Positions 26,718-34,725 of a stretch of DNA of 54,556 bases are shown in pieces; position 1 is the first letter of the stretch; every line of letters begins with the position of its first letter. Source of the DNA: Saprospiraceae bacterium (GTDB lineage Bacteria > Bacteroidota > Bacteroidia > Chitinophagales > Saprospiraceae); contig JAHQWA010000219.1 in the NCBI GenBank assembly GCA_019634045.1, positions 1 through 54,556 of the forward strand, written 5' to 3'. The notes beneath the pieces are model-generated. The model was not told where the DNA came from. It searched no databases and was given only the letters and a program-made list of their open reading frames with translations. A program made the translations under genes and the position numbers.

Positions 26718-28529
26718 ATGAATGCGAATCTACAAAACCGTAGCGTTGCGGTCCTACCTTTTGTAAACATGAGTTCCGATCCTGAGAACGAATATTTCAG
26801 TGATGGTATAACAGAAGAGATTATCAATGCACTTACTAGGATTGATGGTTTACAAGTTACCGCGAGGACCTCTTCTTTTGCCTTCAAAGGGCAAAACAAA
26901 GATGTGCGTGAAATTGGTAGGCTACTGGGCGTTAGAACTGTACTAGAGGGCAGTGTACGTAAATCTGGCACCCGGGTTAGAATTACCGCACAATTGATTA
27001 ATGTGTTAGATGGATACCATTTCTGGTCCGAGACCTTTGACCGGCAATTGGAAGATATTTTTGCCATTCAAGATGAGATTTCACTCAATATAGCTGAGTA
27101 CCTACGGGAGCATATCGGACATTTTTGCATAGACACGCCGCATATGTCTATACCCACCCACAACATGGAGGCCTATCAGTTGTACTTGAAGGCTAGATTC
27201 TATACAAACCAGTGGACTCTTGAGGCCTTTCAGCTCGCCATCGACATTTACGAGGAAGCATTAGAACTAGATTCGAACTTTGCCTTACCCTATGCCGGGC
27301 TGGCCGACCTATATTCTGCCATGGGTGCTCTCACCATGATGCCGATGGATCAAGCCTCGCAAAAGGCCCAGAATTATGTAAACTTAGCTTTAGAAAAGAA
27401 TCCGAATCTGCCGGAGTGCTTCGTAGCCCGTGCCAACTATCTTTTTTGGTATAAATGGGAATTCAAAGAAGCCCATTCCTGGCTCCAGAAGGCCTTGGAG
27501 GTCTCTCCGGGAAACGCAGAAGCTCGCGGTTTCCTTGGGCTCTATAAGGCATTTGCCGGAGAGGTAAAGGAGGGGGAAAAACTGATGCGGGTGGCCTTAC
27601 GACAAGATCCCTATTCCCTGCAACTGCACTATGGTATGTGCGCCATCCATCAGATACAGAATGATCTAGAGGGAGTATTGCGGGAGGCCGATGAAGTCTT
27701 GCGGCTTAATCCTGATTTTTGGCAAGCTAAAATGATGAAGGGGTACGTCTCCTATCGCAGAGGACAGTATGACCTGGCCTTGCAGTACTTCGACCAATTG
27801 GGAGAGGTGCCGGCAGTGCAGATCGGGAAAGCGGGATGGCAAGCGGTTTGCTACCAAAGACTGGGCCAGTTGGAAAGAGCTGAAAAATATATTGCGGAGA
27901 ACCTACAACATCTCGTGGAGAATCCGCAGATTCCTTGCCTTGCCTACACGATGGTTTTGTACCATATGAATGCAGGTGACGACGATCTCGCCGTTCAGTA
28001 TTTGGAAGATGCGATCCGCAAAAATGCCAGTGACTTTGTTTTTATCCACGTTGATCCCACTTTCAGGCCTCTACACGATCATCCCGGCTTTCAGCGATGT
28101 GTGGAGATTGTCTACGAAAAGTTTCCCAACCATCGACCGGATGAAGCGCAGCCAACCCGGTATGCTCATTCTAGCCTGAGCGAGGAAGATTCCATTGACA
28201 TCAATCAGCGGCTACTCTGTCACATGGAAAAACATAAGCCCTACCTTGAGAATAACTTGAACCTTCGCAGCTTAGCGAAAGAGTTGGACGTCAATGCGAA
28301 CTATTTGTCTCAGGTGATCAATGAACAGCATAGCAAAAACTTCTTTGAATTCATCAACAGCTATCGTGTCAATGAATTGAAAGAAATGATGAATGACCCC
28401 GACAATCGACAATTCACTTTGCTTTCGATGGCCTTCGATTGTGGATTCAATTCTAAAACCACTTTCAATACCGCCTTTAAACGAATCACCGGCCTCACCC
28501 CTTCCCAGTATCTGAAAAAGGTAGGTTAG
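26718..28529 (+). CDS. TolB-like / TPR / AraC fusion transcriptional regulator
   Basis: 603 residues without a signal peptide or membrane helix. N-terminal TolB/FlgO-like domain (about 7-135: RSVAVLPFVNMSSDPENEYFSDG, GVRTVLEGSVRKSG, VRITAQLINVLDGYHFWSETFDR, IFAIQDEISLNIA), as found fused to adenylate cyclases and winged-helix regulators; then TPR-like helical repeats (about 145-475); then an AraC helix-turn-helix pair (about 500-603) with LAKELDVNANYLSQVIN and CGFNSKTTFNTAFKRITGLTPSQYLKK. Cytosolic DNA-binding regulator sensing an unknown signal. The membrane AraC gene follows after 3 nt, so the two are cotranscribed and perhaps interact. Confidence 0.88.
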   Translation: MNANLQNRSVAVLPFVNMSSDPENEYFSDGITEEIINALTRIDGLQVTARTSSFAFKGQNKDVREIGRLLGVRTVLEGSVRKSGTRVRITAQLINVLDGYHFWSETFDRQLEDIFAIQDEISLNIAEYLREHIGHFCIDTPHMSIPTHNMEAYQLYLKARFYTNQWTLEAFQLAIDIYEEALELDSNFALPYAGLADLYSAMGALTMMPMDQASQKAQNYVNLALEKNPNLPECFVARANYLFWYKWEFKEAHSWLQKALEVSPGNAEARGFLGLYKAFAGEVKEGEKLMRVALRQDPYSLQLHYGMCAIHQIQNDLEGVLREADEVLRLNPDFWQAKMMKGYVSYRRGQYDLALQYFDQLGEVPAVQIGKAGWQAVCYQRLGQLERAEKYIAENLQHLVENPQIPCLAYTMVLYHMNAGDDDLAVQYLEDAIRKNASDFVFIHVDPTFRPLHDHPGFQRCVEIVYEKFPNHRPDEAQPTRYAHSSLSEEDSIDINQRLLCHMEKHKPYLENNLNLRSLAKELDVNANYLSQVINEQHSKNFFEFINSYRVNELKEMMNDPDNRQFTLLSMAFDCGFNSKTTFNTAFKRITGLTPSQYLKKVG

Positions 28530-28532
28530 AGG

Positions 28533-29606
28533 ATGTTATCGATTATCAACATTCTCCAATTGTTGATCATTTCCCAAAGTTTACTCTTTGCGGGCGCCTT
28601 GTGGCGCTTGGGAGGTGAACGGCAGATTAGCAATCGACTTTTGGCAGCCTTCCACTTGCTGCTAGCCTTTCAAATGTTGCTACATTTACTAAGAGACAAA
28701 GGACTACTCCCCTCCCCCCTCTGGAATTTGCGGGCTATCGTTTTCGCCTATGGCCCCGTACTCTTTTTGTATGTGGACTCACTGATCCAGCAACGTCAAC
28801 AGTATAGCAATAAGACTTGGCTACATTTCATTCCTGTAGGCATCATTGCATTGGGATTGTTCACAATACCTGAGTTTGAAAGCTGGGTCGGCATTTTGCT
28901 CTACATTACCATTATCCCTTATATTCTAATCTCATACGGCCGTTTGTCTCGATGGGAAAAAGCCGAAGTAAAAAGAGCTGGGACCTTTCAAGTTAAAGTC
29001 AATTGGTTGCGGTGGGCCATCGGAATCTTTAGTATGATCATTTTCTTCGATCTTATTTCCTTTGCGATTAACCAATGGTTTCCTGGTTCTGTAGCAGACA
29101 TCCATTCCGACTATCTGGTGCTAGGTCTGGTCATGTTATTTGTAAATATCATGGTATTCAAAAGCCTTCTACAGCCTAGTGTTTTGTCTCCCCTGAAAAC
29201 GGAGGATTTGTATGATCTAGAACAGCAGGAAATTAGCCGCATACAAATCTACCAAACTCACCAACAGACGATCGACAAACTCCAACGGCTAATGGCGGAA
29301 GAAAAGCCCTTCCTAAACCCGCAATTGAATGTTCAGGATCTTGCCGACCAGCTTGGCATCCCCGCCCGGCAACTTTCGGAAATTGTGAATCAGTATTTTG
29401 AGCAAAATTTTGCCGAGTATGTCAATTCATATCGCCTGAGCGAAGCTGAAAAGCGCTTCCAGCAATCACAAGATCCAAAAGAAACCATTCTTGAAGTAAT
29501 GTATTCGGTCGGATTCAATTCTAAATCTTCCTTCAACACTCTATTTAAAGAAAGAACCGGACTCACTCCTTCCGCCTATAAAAAACAGTATAGAATCCCC
29601 TCCTAA
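28533..29606 (+). CDS. Membrane-anchored AraC-family regulator
   Basis: 357 residues. Six or so membrane helices occupy about 1-215 (ILQLLIISQSLLFAGALW, LLAAFHLLLAFQMLLHLL, LHFIPVGIIALGLF, GILLYITIIPYILI, WAIGIFSMIIFFDLISF, LVLGLVMLFVNIMVF), followed by a linker helix and an AraC DNA-binding domain (about 255-357: LADQLGIPARQLSEIVN, VGFNSKSSFNTLFKERTGLTPSAYKK). This is the Bacteroidota type in which a membrane sensor is joined directly to the DNA-binding part. It begins 3 nt after the TolB/TPR/AraC gene and shares the end motif GFNSK[ST]SFN with it, suggesting ancient duplication of the output domain. Confidence 0.88.
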   Translation: MLSIINILQLLIISQSLLFAGALWRLGGERQISNRLLAAFHLLLAFQMLLHLLRDKGLLPSPLWNLRAIVFAYGPVLFLYVDSLIQQRQQYSNKTWLHFIPVGIIALGLFTIPEFESWVGILLYITIIPYILISYGRLSRWEKAEVKRAGTFQVKVNWLRWAIGIFSMIIFFDLISFAINQWFPGSVADIHSDYLVLGLVMLFVNIMVFKSLLQPSVLSPLKTEDLYDLEQQEISRIQIYQTHQQTIDKLQRLMAEEKPFLNPQLNVQDLADQLGIPARQLSEIVNQYFEQNFAEYVNSYRLSEAEKRFQQSQDPKETILEVMYSVGFNSKSSFNTLFKERTGLTPSAYKKQYRIPS

Positions 29607-29728
29607 GTTCGACGTTCGAATTCACGCTTCCATTTTCCGAACCTATTGGTGAGGAATTGATTCGTTCTAAAACACGTTTTCGAACTTCTCCTAACCTTCC
29701 TTGTCCGTTCTTGCGGGAAAAAAGTAAG

Positions 29729-30838
29729 ATGAGAAAGACCCGATTTCTATGCATGTATTTTATCCTTTTGGGTATCAGTGCCATAGCACAAACCACAGCT
29801 CAATGGAGTATTCATGGTAATATCGAGAAGGAAGAGGAACTGCCCAATAGTATAAGCCTAGCAGCCTTTAGTTTTCCCTCGGAATCCTTTGAGCCTCTGG
29901 CAAAAATAAAAATCGAGCCAAACGGACAATTTCAATGGTCAGGCCCATTCAAAACCGCCAATATCTACCAACTGAAAATTGGAGAACAGGCCATTCGATT
30001 GGCGGTGGATACAACGGAGGCGATAGAGATTACATTTAGCAGAGGGGCAGATCAATGGCAGCCAAAAATCAAAGGCTCTAGCGGTACGGCCAAGATGTAC
30101 CAATTTCCCGCCAAGCTTCGCGAACGAGAGGCTTTCTATTTCGGAGATTTAAAGCAAGAAATGGAAACAGCCATGAACAACAAAGATGAAGCTACCTTGG
30201 CAAAGATCCAGGAACAAGTGGGGCAACTCTTTCCACGGTTTGTAGCTGATCTGCAATCACTATTACAAGATCTGGGATCTTCAACGGCTGTCTATGGAGC
30301 GCTCGATTACATCGACCCCAATAAAGGCCAAGCCATGATTGAACAAACCATTCTACGGATGCAAGCGGAAAAACCACATATCCCCGTGACCAAATCTCTC
30401 GTCGAACGCTTAGCCAAGATGAAGGGCATCCCCATCGGTGCTGTAGCTCCTCCTTTCTCCGGTCAAAGTATGGATGGCAGCACTGTCAGCCTGGGCGACT
30501 ATACAGGAAAGTACCTCTACATTGACTTCTGGGCTTCCTGGTGTCTTGCTTGTAGAGCAGAGAACCCTAAACTAGTAGCTCTTTTTAACACGTATAAATC
30601 AGCTCAATTTGATATGTTGGGAATCGGAATTAAAGACAAGGAGGCTTCCTGGAAAGCAGCTATCGCCAAGGATGGGCTTCCCTGGACTCAACTTAATGAT
30701 ACCGACAATGGCATCGGATCCGCCTACTTTGTGATGTCCTTGCCACAAAATGTATTCTTAGATCCAGCAGGAAAGATTCTATACCGAAATATTGGCTCCG
30801 AAGAATTGGCTGAGGTATTGAAGGGTCTGTTTAAGTAG
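29729..30838 (+). CDS. TlpA-like thioredoxin-fold lipid-free periplasmic protein with N-terminal DUF4369-like domain
   Basis: 369 residues from ATG 29729 (MRKTRFLCMYF); an in-frame ATG at 29657 adds 24 unlikely residues. Signal peptide (to AQTTAQ), a beta-rich N-terminal domain of the DUF4369 type (about 25-115), a helical linker, then a thioredoxin fold (about 240-369) with the active site WASWCLACRAENPKL, the cis-Pro region SLPQNVFLDPAGKILYRN. These Bacteroidota oxidoreductases reduce or reshuffle periplasmic disulphides or cytochrome c thiols. The CLAC dipeptide Leu-Ala is uncommon. It follows the two AraC genes on the same strand after about 120 bp and may be one of their targets. Confidence 0.87.
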   Translation: MRKTRFLCMYFILLGISAIAQTTAQWSIHGNIEKEEELPNSISLAAFSFPSESFEPLAKIKIEPNGQFQWSGPFKTANIYQLKIGEQAIRLAVDTTEAIEITFSRGADQWQPKIKGSSGTAKMYQFPAKLREREAFYFGDLKQEMETAMNNKDEATLAKIQEQVGQLFPRFVADLQSLLQDLGSSTAVYGALDYIDPNKGQAMIEQTILRMQAEKPHIPVTKSLVERLAKMKGIPIGAVAPPFSGQSMDGSTVSLGDYTGKYLYIDFWASWCLACRAENPKLVALFNTYKSAQFDMLGIGIKDKEASWKAAIAKDGLPWTQLNDTDNGIGSAYFVMSLPQNVFLDPAGKILYRNIGSEELAEVLKGLFK

Positions 30839-30845
30839 TGTGAGA

Positions 30846-30882
30846 GCGGTCCTGACGGAACCTGTAGGTTCGCCAGGACCGC
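30846..30882. terminator. Hairpin between convergent genes
   Basis: GCGGTCCTG (30846-30854) pairs with CAGGACCGC (30874-30882), enclosing a second stem GAACC/GGTTC. It lies between the convergent TlpA-like and M56 genes and probably terminates both. Confidence 0.6.
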
Positions 30883-30908
30883 CTAACTATATCAGAGCCA
30901 CAGTTGGT

Positions 30909-32534
30909 CTATTCCTTAATTTTCTTTTCCTTTACCGCAATGGTGAAGACCATGGCAGCCGTTCTTCGTTCTTCCGCTTCCGTCCCACATTGACATTTCA
31001 TCTTGTCGAAGTAATAGATATCACCTTGAGCTGCTTTATTGAACAATTCCCTTGTTCTTGTACTAAATACCCCTGTGTGATTTACCACCTCCTCGGGGTC
31101 TTGCCCCTTTCGGACATAGGTTACATTAAAAGAAGTTAGGCGACATTGATTTGGAAAATCCGTAGGAGTCGATAGTTCAATTCTATCTAGTTTATCCAAG
31201 GTAGATTTCCAAATGGTTCCCCCCATTTCGCCAGCTAAACTGGGAAGGACATCAGGAAATCGACGAACCTCATACTGCGCTTCCCGGATTTTACCGCCTG
31301 GGCCACTAATTTCCAAAGTGGCTTCTCCTAATTTTTTCCCTTTGAGCACATATTTTCCTGATGATTTGGGGATCACTTCCAAATCTTCACTGGTCACTTT
31401 GAGTTCGGCGGCAGGAACCCCTTCAGCAGCTACAGTGATCGGATGTTCCACATCAAGATACAATACGTTCAACTGTTCCAGCTCGATGCTAACTTGACTT
31501 TGTGCCTGTAAACTGACTCCCGCATAGGCGGTCAGGCAAAGGATCATAATAACTGCGAGCAAGGCAGTAAGTGGTTTGTAGCGAGCTGGTGTGCTTGCAG
31601 GTGAGAAGAGGCGTTTAATACGTGTGCTAATGGCACTGTTCAGACTGTTGGTTGACATAACGAATTGATTATTTTGCGCGTTGATTAATCGTGCGAGATG
31701 CAGCAAGGCTTCGGCATAAACCATTGGCTTCATACCATGTTGAAGTACCAGATCATCACAACATTCTTCTCGAACATCGCGAATTTCCTTACTCAGTAAC
31801 CAAAGTACGGGATGATAGAAAAAGAGGGTTTCAAGCAGACTTTGTACAAGATTAAATAGATAATCATGCCGCTTGATGTGTGCCAGTTCCTGCCATAAAA
31901 TGGCCTCTACTTCTGCCTGTGGTAACGCATTGACCAAGCCTACCGGGAAAAGAATAATGGGCTTTATAAAACCAAAGGTGATCGGCTCCCTCACTAGATG
32001 GGACGCTGCAAGGTGGACCTCTTTCTTTACCCCTATCTTATCGCTCAACTCCCTTAAGCTCAGCTGCCATCGATTGCCCACTTCTGCCTGGCCCCAAGTG
32101 CGCAACTGCAACAATTGCAATTGCCCCATCAACATACGAATGCCCAAGACCAGGATTCCACAAGCCCAAAACAAGAATACATAGAAAGCATGGCTAGAGA
32201 TCCATTGCTCTACTATCTGTTTCACCCCCCATGAATTAATTCCTGCCACCTTCGTCTCTTGATCTAGGGCTACCTTGGAATCCCCAGATAGAGGTGCTGC
32301 AACAACATGCTCCGGAATCTCCTGGGACTTCACTAGATGATAGGTAACTATACTAACCAAAGGCATACATAACAAGGCCAAAGCCAACACCCAATAACGT
32401 GATAGTGCACTAACCTTTTTCATGCGGCGATTAATTGCTATTACCAACATCCCGATCAAAGTGAACTGCCAAAGACTGTGCAATAGTGTCCATACAAAAC
32501 CTTCTAATTCAAGGAAGGTGAAAAGGTATTCCAT
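30909..32534 (-). CDS. M56/BlaR1-like membrane protein with altered zinc motif and GldM-like C-terminal domain
   Basis: 541 residues. Four membrane helices (about 12-35, 46-66, 117-137, and one near 318-340) frame an M56 peptidase domain (about 145-300). The zinc motif HExxH reads QELAH (Gln215, Glu216, His219), so the first metal ligand is missing; the downstream REECCDDL acidic motif is kept. After the last helix, residues about 350-490 closely resemble the C-terminal domains of the gliding/type IX motor protein GldM: LNVLYLDVEHPITV, a RRFPDVLPSL phrase, GEMGGT and LTSFNVTYV. BlaR1-type proteins normally degrade the BlaI repressor on signal; no blaI gene adjoins this one although its promoter carries two BlaI-type operators. 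It may sense an envelope state without proteolysis. Confidence 0.85.
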   Translation of the reverse strand: MEYLFTFLELEGFVWTLLHSLWQFTLIGMLVIAINRRMKKVSALSRYWVLALALLCMPLVSIVTYHLVKSQEIPEHVVAAPLSGDSKVALDQETKVAGINSWGVKQIVEQWISSHAFYVFLFWACGILVLGIRMLMGQLQLLQLRTWGQAEVGNRWQLSLRELSDKIGVKKEVHLAASHLVREPITFGFIKPIILFPVGLVNALPQAEVEAILWQELAHIKRHDYLFNLVQSLLETLFFYHPVLWLLSKEIRDVREECCDDLVLQHGMKPMVYAEALLHLARLINAQNNQFVMSTNSLNSAISTRIKRLFSPASTPARYKPLTALLAVIMILCLTAYAGVSLQAQSQVSIELEQLNVLYLDVEHPITVAAEGVPAAELKVTSEDLEVIPKSSGKYVLKGKKLGEATLEISGPGGKIREAQYEVRRFPDVLPSLAGEMGGTIWKSTLDKLDRIELSTPTDFPNQCRLTSFNVTYVRKGQDPEEVVNHTGVFSTRTRELFNKAAQGDIYYFDKMKCQCGTEAEERRTAAMVFTIAVKEKKIKE

Positions 32535-32550
32535 AAAAGAACATGTTTAT

Positions 32551-32566
32551 TACGACAAATGTCGTA
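32551..32566. promoter_or_regulatory. BlaI-type operator 1
   Basis: TACGACAAATGTCGTA, a perfect palindrome of 7-bp arms around a 2-bp centre, of the BlaI/MecI/CopY type (core ACAnnTGT). It lies just after the -7 element of the M56 gene and 17 bp before its ATG. Confidence 0.8.
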
Positions 32567-32597
32567 CAAATATATACGACAACTGTCGTAATGTCAA
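32567..32597 (-). promoter_or_regulatory. Consensus promoter of the M56 gene
   Basis: On the minus strand TTG (32595-32597), exactly 20 nt, then TATATTTG (32567-32574), a perfect match to the Bacteroidota consensus. The spacer is filled by operator 2 and the start region by operator 1. Confidence 0.75.
32575..32590. promoter_or_regulatory. BlaI-type operator 2
   Basis: TACGACAACTGTCGTA, again perfect 7-bp arms, centred 24 bp from operator 1 and lying inside the promoter spacer. Binding would block RNA polymerase. Confidence 0.8.
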
Positions 32598-32711
32598 TAG
32601 GCAAGGGATTTTTTGTATTATTTTGTTTAGAATGGAAGAATTTAGAGTGGAATAAGAAGTAATCAACGCAAAGATTGACACAATCCACTAAGCTTCGTAA
32701 TTTGCCCGCAC

Positions 32712-33038
32712 ATGGATGAACTAGATTTAAAGAATACCACCGAACTAATTGCTAGGGATTTTGAAATAGAAGGGAACCCGGAGGGTATAACAGAGGAGCA
32801 GCTTTTCGAGGCATTGGCTCATCAAATAGCCTATATGCTGGAGCATCGGCTAGAATTCCTCTTGAGCTTGATGTATCGGCTGGATATCGATGAAAGGAAG
32901 GTGGATGCAGCACTCTCGCCTGCTGCGCCGGAAATGGCCAATATAGGACTGGCTCGCCTCGTCTTGGAGCGTCAAAAGAAAAGAGTCTTTACCAAGCGAT
33001 TTTATAAACCTCCGAAGTTGGAGGATGAAGAATGGTAG
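32712..33038 (+). CDS. Conserved small acidic protein of unknown function
   Basis: 108 residues, soluble, helical. After an acidic N-terminus (MDELDLKNTTEL) come an amphipathic helix around EEQLFEALAHQIAYMLEHRLEFLLSLMYRLDIDE and a second one ending IGLARLVLERQKKRVFTKRFYK, then an acidic tail. The pattern of a LYRLDVDE-like phrase followed by ARxLLxRQxxK recurs in short hypothetical proteins of Bacteroidota; I recall no function. It diverges from the M56 gene and converges on the lipocalin-like gene. Confidence 0.65.
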   Translation: MDELDLKNTTELIARDFEIEGNPEGITEEQLFEALAHQIAYMLEHRLEFLLSLMYRLDIDERKVDAALSPAAPEMANIGLARLVLERQKKRVFTKRFYKPPKLEDEEW

Positions 33039-33043
33039 TTAGA

Positions 33044-33086
33044 CCTTAGACAGACTCAGGCTTCGGAGGTCTGAGTCTGTCTAAGG
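33044..33086. terminator. 16-bp perfect hairpin between convergent genes
   Basis: CCTTAGACAGACTCAG (33044-33059) pairs perfectly with 33071-33086; the 11-nt loop contains CTTCGGAGG. It starts 5 bp after one stop codon and serves both convergent genes. Confidence 0.7.
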
Positions 33087-33106
33087 ATTATTCGCTCTTC
33101 CACAGT

Positions 33107-33607
33107 CTATGATTTGTGGAAGAACACGCTCTTGTCTCCTGGACTAAATGGTTTTATGCGCTGAACAGCTGCATGTTGTAACACCAACTCATCGAATTCA
33201 AGATACTTGATCAGGATGGTCTGACGCTTGTTTGTATTTTCCGCCAACAGTTGGATCTTCTTCCCATTTGAGCTGATCGCCCAAATTCCCTTTTCTTGCA
33301 CCTTAGAAGATGCGTCGCCATAGCTAATGGAATAGGTGCCATCTGGGGAGAAATTGTAGAGGAGAAAAGCGCCTTCCTTACGCCCTTTCTTTTTGCCATT
33401 TTTGACAACGAAGGGATATTCAGTGCTTTCCCAAGTACCAACCATGCTAGCTTTCACATTGCGTTGCATGGCCGTTTCGGGTCCTTCTTCAATTAGGCCA
33501 CTATCAAGTCTGGTTTCTTCGGAGGAACAACAATCGGGTAAATACGGATCACCACTGGCCGAGTAAGCCATTGTGACTAAGAACATCAGAGTGATTAAGG
33601 ATTTCAT
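33107..33607 (-). CDS. Secreted lipocalin-like small protein
   Basis: 166 residues. Signal peptide (about 1-18, ending AYSASG). After a Cys pair (PDCCSSEE) and a linker, the core (about 55-160) begins VGTWESTEYPF and continues with short strands LYNFSPDGTYSISYGD, KGIWAISSNGKKIQLLAE and LEFDELVLQH. This order of GTW...F..DGTY...G.W.....G..L is the signature of lipocalin-like domains of the Bacteroidota (DUF4488/DUF5004-like), small barrels that may bind a hydrophobic ligand. Not part of an operon. Function unknown. Confidence 0.65.
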   Translation of the reverse strand: MKSLITLMFLVTMAYSASGDPYLPDCCSSEETRLDSGLIEEGPETAMQRNVKASMVGTWESTEYPFVVKNGKKKGRKEGAFLLYNFSPDGTYSISYGDASSKVQEKGIWAISSNGKKIQLLAENTNKRQTILIKYLEFDELVLQHAAVQRIKPFSPGDKSVFFHKS

Positions 33608-33821
33608 GGTTTAGGTTTAACAGTCAGGTTTAAATAATATTGGGTCTAACACGGTTTTTTGGATATGGTTTCCCTTTTTATAATAATAGACCATTATTGA
33701 ACCCAAAAGGTCGCATTCAAGTGCCCTTATTTAGATAACTTTAACATATTCATAGATAAATGTGTTATTATGTCTGTTGAACACGCTCAGACAAAGACGT
33801 TATTAGACAAAAGAGAGACTT

Positions 33822-34547
33822 ATGCTCATCAAAACAAGGGGCATTATCTTCAAGGCGATCAAGTATTCTGAAACCAGTTTGATCGTGGATATCTACACGG
33901 AAGAGAAAGGCCTTAGAAAGTATATCATCAGTGGCGTTCGATCCAAAAAGGGGCAGGGTAAAGCCAGTCTGCTACAAGTGATGTCATTGGTCGACTTGGT
34001 CGTTTACGAACGGGAGGATAAAGAACTGAATCGTATCAAAGAGATTAGAGCAGGACACGTCTTCCAGGGTATCCCATTCGACCTTAGTAAGGGGGTAATC
34101 GGGCTTTTCATGGCTGAGCTGTCAAGGAAAACCATCAAAGAGGCCACCCCGAATCCTAAACTCTTCCAATTCCTATGGGATAGTTTTTTGTGGTTAGACC
34201 AAACCCCTCAAAGTACAGCCAATATTCACTTGCAATTCATGATCGAATTGAGTGCCTACCTGGGGTTCATTCCCGGTGGAAATTTCTGCCAAGAAACTCC
34301 ATTGTTTGACCTCCAAGAGGGGGTATTTACAGATAAAGTTCCTGCACACCACTATTATCTCGACGAATTATATAGCGAACGGGTAGGACAACTCCTTGAC
34401 GCGCAGTTGCACAATTGTCATCAGGTATCGCTGCAGCGTGCGGAGCGACAACAATTGATCCGACATCTTCTGGACTACTACAAATTACATGTGGAACATC
34501 TACAGGAGATTCATTCTCATTTGATCTTGCAAGAGGTTTTGGGGTAG
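33822..34547 (+). CDS. recO: DNA repair protein RecO
   Basis: 241 residues. The N-terminal OB fold (about 1-80) shows TRGIIFKAIKYSETSLIVDIYTEE, GLRKYIISGVR and LQVMSLVDLVVY; the rest is the helical RecO C-terminal domain. RecO loads RecA onto SSB-covered single strands with RecR in gap repair. Of the zinc-finger cysteines of many RecO proteins only one is present (GNFCQE), as expected for Bacteroidota. Start at ATG 33822 gives MLIKTRGII, as in relatives. Single gene, followed by a 16-bp hairpin. Confidence 0.93.
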   Translation: MLIKTRGIIFKAIKYSETSLIVDIYTEEKGLRKYIISGVRSKKGQGKASLLQVMSLVDLVVYEREDKELNRIKEIRAGHVFQGIPFDLSKGVIGLFMAELSRKTIKEATPNPKLFQFLWDSFLWLDQTPQSTANIHLQFMIELSAYLGFIPGGNFCQETPLFDLQEGVFTDKVPAHHYYLDELYSERVGQLLDAQLHNCHQVSLQRAERQQLIRHLLDYYKLHVEHLQEIHSHLILQEVLG

Positions 34548-34608
34548 GTGGGACTTAGATGATAGAGGGTAGAAGGCAGATGAAAAAATGTAGGAAAGTC
34601 CATAGTCG

Positions 34609-34653
34609 GGAGTCGATAGTCCATCGTTTTCTTGACCATGGACTATCGACTCC
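34609..34653. terminator. 16-bp perfect hairpin between recO and the BNR gene
   Basis: GGAGTCGATAGTCCAT (34609-34624) pairs with 34638-34653. The arm carries GTCGATAGTCCAT, the same word that is repeated in tandem at 43092-43280. A second small hairpin GTGTTC/GAACAC follows at 34663-34676. Confidence 0.65.
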
Positions 34654-34725
34654 GATCAAGGAGTGTTCCCGAACACCTGAAATCTGATATCTGACAACGA
34701 AGTGATCTATTCTCTGTTTTCTCCT

